Part shown: piece by piece, positions 61,369 to 64,000 of the stretch
Position numbering within the stretch: position 1 is the first letter of the stretch
Layout: the number at the start of each line of letters is the position of its first letter
From: Propionivibrio sp.
GTDB lineage: Bacteria > Pseudomonadota > Gammaproteobacteria > Burkholderiales > Rhodocyclaceae
Direction: 5' to 3'
DNA length: 64,000 nt
NCBI GenBank assembly: GCA_016705685.1
Contig: JADJLB010000001.1
Coordinates: 744,001-808,000, forward strand
Made by a program: the position numbers and the translations under genes
The notes under the pieces: model-generated
Told to the model about the DNA's origin: nothing
Seen by the model: only the letters and a program-made list of their open reading frames with translations
The model's database searches: none

Positions 61369-61393
61369 ACCAAGAGTCGCCTTGGTATTTTTT
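61369..61393 (+). terminator. Short rho-independent terminator after rpoC
   Basis: ACCAAG (61369-61374) pairs with CTTGGT (61381-61386), followed by ATTTTTT. The stem is short (6 bp) but the T-run is good. With the hairpin just upstream it likely limits readthrough into rpsL. Confidence 0.6.
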
Positions 61394-61448
61394 GCAAATG
61401 ACATGCTCGCCTCCGGGTAGTCATCGCAAAGAATCTTGAGATAGAGAT

Positions 61449-61826
61449 ATGCCAACCATTAACCAGCTTGTGCGTAAGCCGCGCGTGGCCGTACTGAGCA
61501 AGAGTAAAGTACCTGCACTGGAAAACTGCCCGCAAAAGCGTGGCGTCTGCACCCGTGTTTACACGACGACGCCGAAAAAGCCGAACTCTGCGCTACGCAA
61601 GGTATGCAAGGTTCGCCTGACGAATGGTTTCGAAGTCATTTCGTACATTGGCGGTGAAGGCCACAACCTGCAGGAGCACTCCGTTGTGCTGATTCGGGGT
61701 GGTCGTGTGAAGGACTTGCCGGGTGTGCGCTACCACACCGTACGCGGTTCGCTGGATACTCAAGGCGTCAAGGATCGTAAGCAGAGCCGTTCCAAGTACG
61801 GTACGAAACGCCCCAAATCGGCTTGA
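61449..61826 (+). CDS. rpsL: 30S ribosomal protein S12
   Basis: 125 residues starting [40 protein letters not shown] and [20 protein letters not shown] are typical, and the streptomycin-related lysines are wild-type in appearance. First gene of the str operon, followed by rpsG and fusA. Confidence 0.97.
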   Translation: MPTINQLVRKPRVAVLSKSKVPALENCPQKRGVCTRVYTTTPKKPNSALRKVCKVRLTNGFEVISYIGGEGHNLQEHSVVLIRGGRVKDLPGVRYHTVRGSLDTQGVKDRKQSRSKYGTKRPKSA

Positions 61827-61922
61827 TTGCCGTTTAAGTAAGTGGCCGTTCGAATGGGCGGCCGCGAAGGGCGTTGCGCGTCGCCATGCCCTTCAGCTGA
61901 ATTGATATTTTGAGAGGTTGCT

Positions 61923-62393
61923 ATGCCACGTCGTCGTGAAGTTCCAAAGCGCGATATCCTGCCAGACCCGAAGTTTGGCAATATCGAAGTATCCAAATTC
62001 GTTAACACCATCATGATGAGCGGCAAGAAGTCGGTTGCCGAGCGCATCGTTTATGGTGCCTTCGACCTGATCGTTGCCAAGGGTGGCAAGGATCCGATCG
62101 AAGTTTTCGGCCTTGCCATGAATAACGTCAAACCGCTGGTTGAGGTCAAAAGCCGTCGCGTTGGTGGTGCCAATTACCAGGTGCCGGTTGAAGTTCGCCC
62201 AAGCCGACGCATGGCGTTGGCCATGCGCTGGATGCGCGAAGCGGCGCGCAAGCGATCAGAGAAATCGATGGGCCAACGGCTGGCTGCCGAATTGCTGGAA
62301 GCGGCCGAAAACCGTGGAAGCGCTGTCAAGAAGCGTGACGAAGTGCACCGTATGGCAGATGCCAACAAGGCCTTCGCGCACTTCCGTTTCTAA
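61923..62393 (+). CDS. rpsG: 30S ribosomal protein S7
   Basis: 156 residues starting [40 protein letters not shown], the [17 protein letters not shown] segment and a [19 protein letters not shown]-terminus match S7, which nucleates assembly of the 30S head. GAGAGG before the ATG is a good ribosome binding site. Confidence 0.97.
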   Translation: MPRRREVPKRDILPDPKFGNIEVSKFVNTIMMSGKKSVAERIVYGAFDLIVAKGGKDPIEVFGLAMNNVKPLVEVKSRRVGGANYQVPVEVRPSRRMALAMRWMREAARKRSEKSMGQRLAAELLEAAENRGSAVKKRDEVHRMADANKAFAHFRF

Positions 62394-62452
62394 TTTACAG
62401 TTTTTACGTCGCAGCCCGTCTGTAGACGATCGTTCTTTATTAGTGAAGGTTT

Positions 62453-64000
62453 ATGACTGTGGCACGCAAAACTCCTATCGACCGCTATCGCAATATCGGT
62501 ATTAGCGCGCACATTGACGCCGGCAAGACGACGGTAACTGAGCGCATCCTGTTCTATACCGGTGTGAATCACAAGATTGGTGAAGTGCATGACGGTGCTG
62601 CCACCATGGACTGGATGGAGCAGGAGCAGGAGCGTGGTATTACCATCACCTCGGCCGCGACGACCTGTTTCTGGAAGGGTATGGATTTTATCCGCCCCGA
62701 GCATCGCATCAACATCATCGACACGCCGGGCCACGTTGACTTCACTATTGAAGTTGAGCGCTCGATGCGGGTTCTGGATGGCGCCTGCATGGTTTATTGC
62801 GCCGTCGGCGGCGTCCAGCCGCAGTCGGAAACCGTTTGGCGCCAGGCCAACAAGTACAAGGTGCCTCGCCTCGCCTTCGTAAATAAGATGGATCGACAGG
62901 GCGCCGATTTCTTCAAGGTTGTCGATCAGATGGGGACCCGCCTCAAGGCCAACCCCGTCCCGATTGTCATACCGATTGGCAAGGAAGATTATTTTCAGGG
63001 CGTTGTGGACCTGATCAAGATGAAGGCCATTTACTGGGACGACGCATCCCAGGGCATGAAGTTTGATTATCGCGACATTCCGGCCGAACTACAGGCTCAG
63101 GCGGATGAGTGGCGCAGCAAGATGGTCGAGGTGGCGGCCGAATCATCCGAAGAACTAATGAATCAGTATCTTGAATCCGGCGACCTGACCGAGGCCCAAG
63201 TCATTAGGGGTTTGCGTGATCGCACGATTGCTTGCGAAATCCAGCCGATGTTGTGCGGCACGGCATTCAAGAACAAAGGTGTGCAGCGCATGCTCGACGC
63301 CGTGATCGATCTGCTGCCTTCGCCGGTCGATATTCCACCTGTGACCGGTGAAGACGAAAAAGGCTTGCCAATTACGCGTGATGCGGATGATGGCGCCAAA
63401 TTCTCGGCATTGGCCTTCAAGTTGATGACGGACCCGTACGTAGGGCAGTTGACGTTTATCCGGGTTTATTCAGGTGTGTTGAAGTCCGGAGATACCATTT
63501 ACAACCCGATCAAGGGGCGCAAGGAACGCATCGGCCGTGTGCTGCAGATGCACGCCAACAATCGCGAAGAAATCAAGGAGGTCCTGGCGGGCGACATTGC
63601 CGCTTGCGTCGGCCTGAAGGAAGTAACAACCGGTGAAACGCTCTGCGATCCGACCGCCGTCATCACTCTCGAACGCATGGTCTTCCCGGAACCGGTCATC
63701 CACATTGCTGTCGAGCCGAAAACCAAGGCTGACCAGGAAAAAATGGGTATCGCACTGAGCCGTCTGGCTCAGGAAGACCCGTCGTTCCGCGTGCGCACGG
63801 ACGAAGAAACCGGTCAAACCATCATTTCTGGCATGGGCGAACTTCACCTTGAAATCATCGTTGACCGCATGAAGCGGGAATTTAACGTCGAAGCCAACGT
63901 CGGAGCGCCGCAAGTGGCCTACCGCGAGTGCATCAAGAAGGCGGTTGAACAAGAAGGAAAATTCGTAAAGCAGTCCGGCGGTCGCGGCCAGTTTGGTCAC
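62453..64000 (+). CDS. fusA: Elongation factor G (3' end outside the window)
   Basis: The first 516 codons from the ATG at 62453 ([20 protein letters not shown]), open to the window end. GTPase motifs: P-loop AHIDAGKTT, the switch region [21 protein letters not shown], and NKMD. Later [11 protein letters not shown] is the start of domain IV. It drives translocation on the ribosome. Third gene of the str operon; a second tuf gene would be expected next. Confidence 0.97.
   Translation, partial: MTVARKTPIDRYRNIGISAHIDAGKTTVTERILFYTGVNHKIGEVHDGAATMDWMEQEQERGITITSAATTCFWKGMDFIRPEHRINIIDTPGHVDFTIEVERSMRVLDGACMVYCAVGGVQPQSETVWRQANKYKVPRLAFVNKMDRQGADFFKVVDQMGTRLKANPVPIVIPIGKEDYFQGVVDLIKMKAIYWDDASQGMKFDYRDIPAELQAQADEWRSKMVEVAAESSEELMNQYLESGDLTEAQVIRGLRDRTIACEIQPMLCGTAFKNKGVQRMLDAVIDLLPSPVDIPPVTGEDEKGLPITRDADDGAKFSALAFKLMTDPYVGQLTFIRVYSGVLKSGDTIYNPIKGRKERIGRVLQMHANNREEIKEVLAGDIAACVGLKEVTTGETLCDPTAVITLERMVFPEPVIHIAVEPKTKADQEKMGIALSRLAQEDPSFRVRTDEETGQTIISGMGELHLEIIVDRMKREFNVEANVGAPQVAYRECIKKAVEQEGKFVKQSGGRGQFGH

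Overview
The window looks like a chromosomal segment of a GC-rich betaproteobacterium, most likely from the Rhodocyclales. This is inferred from gene order (purM/hda/HAD/pcnB/folK/deoxynucleoside kinase/panBC; tRNAs-tuf-tRNA-secE-nusG-rplKAJL-rpoBC-rpsLG-fusA) and protein style; no database search was possible.

Layout. 1-2914: end of mogA and the molybdate importer modABC. 2968-4290: UDP-glucose dehydrogenase. 4291-5188: intergenic DNA with a truncated IS630-type transposase and short repeats. 5189-18358 (all minus strand): a contact-dependent inhibition (CDI, two-partner secretion) island. Reading in the direction of transcription it is cdiB transporter, exported protein of unknown function, giant cdiA exoprotein with its own C-terminal toxin, a small immunity gene, then a displaced (orphan) cdiA C-terminal module with a second toxin and a second immunity gene. 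A divergent S24-like regulator (18571) sits beside the cdiB promoter. 19274-22878: a stand-alone glutamate-synthase-like flavoprotein, a DUF5615/DUF433 toxin-antitoxin pair between scraps of what look like type I-C cas4 and cas3, and a YitT-type membrane protein. 23040-26946: argS, a SPOR protein, dsbA, a short-chain dehydrogenase. 27620-31848: an RND efflux pump and its adaptor. 32117-41457: purM, hda, RNA and folate genes, a soluble zinc-binding chemoreceptor, and panBCD, closed by a strong bidirectional terminator. 41473-43466: acetate symporter pair. 43769-46135: serC and serA. 46201-47113: rpoH with a perfect CIRCE operator. 47371-64000: four tRNAs, tuf, secE/nusG, ribosomal proteins, RNA polymerase beta and beta-prime, rpsLG and the start of fusA.

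The most distinctive system is the CDI island. The native and orphan toxin modules share almost identical DNA up to the NNRQLHP motif and then diverge completely, each followed at once by its own immunity gene. A 6-bp microhomology marks how the orphan was assembled.

Caution on data quality: cdiA (three sites), serA and tuf each carry single-base indels at short base runs. Either several genes are broken or, more likely for serA and tuf, the sequence has residual indel errors.
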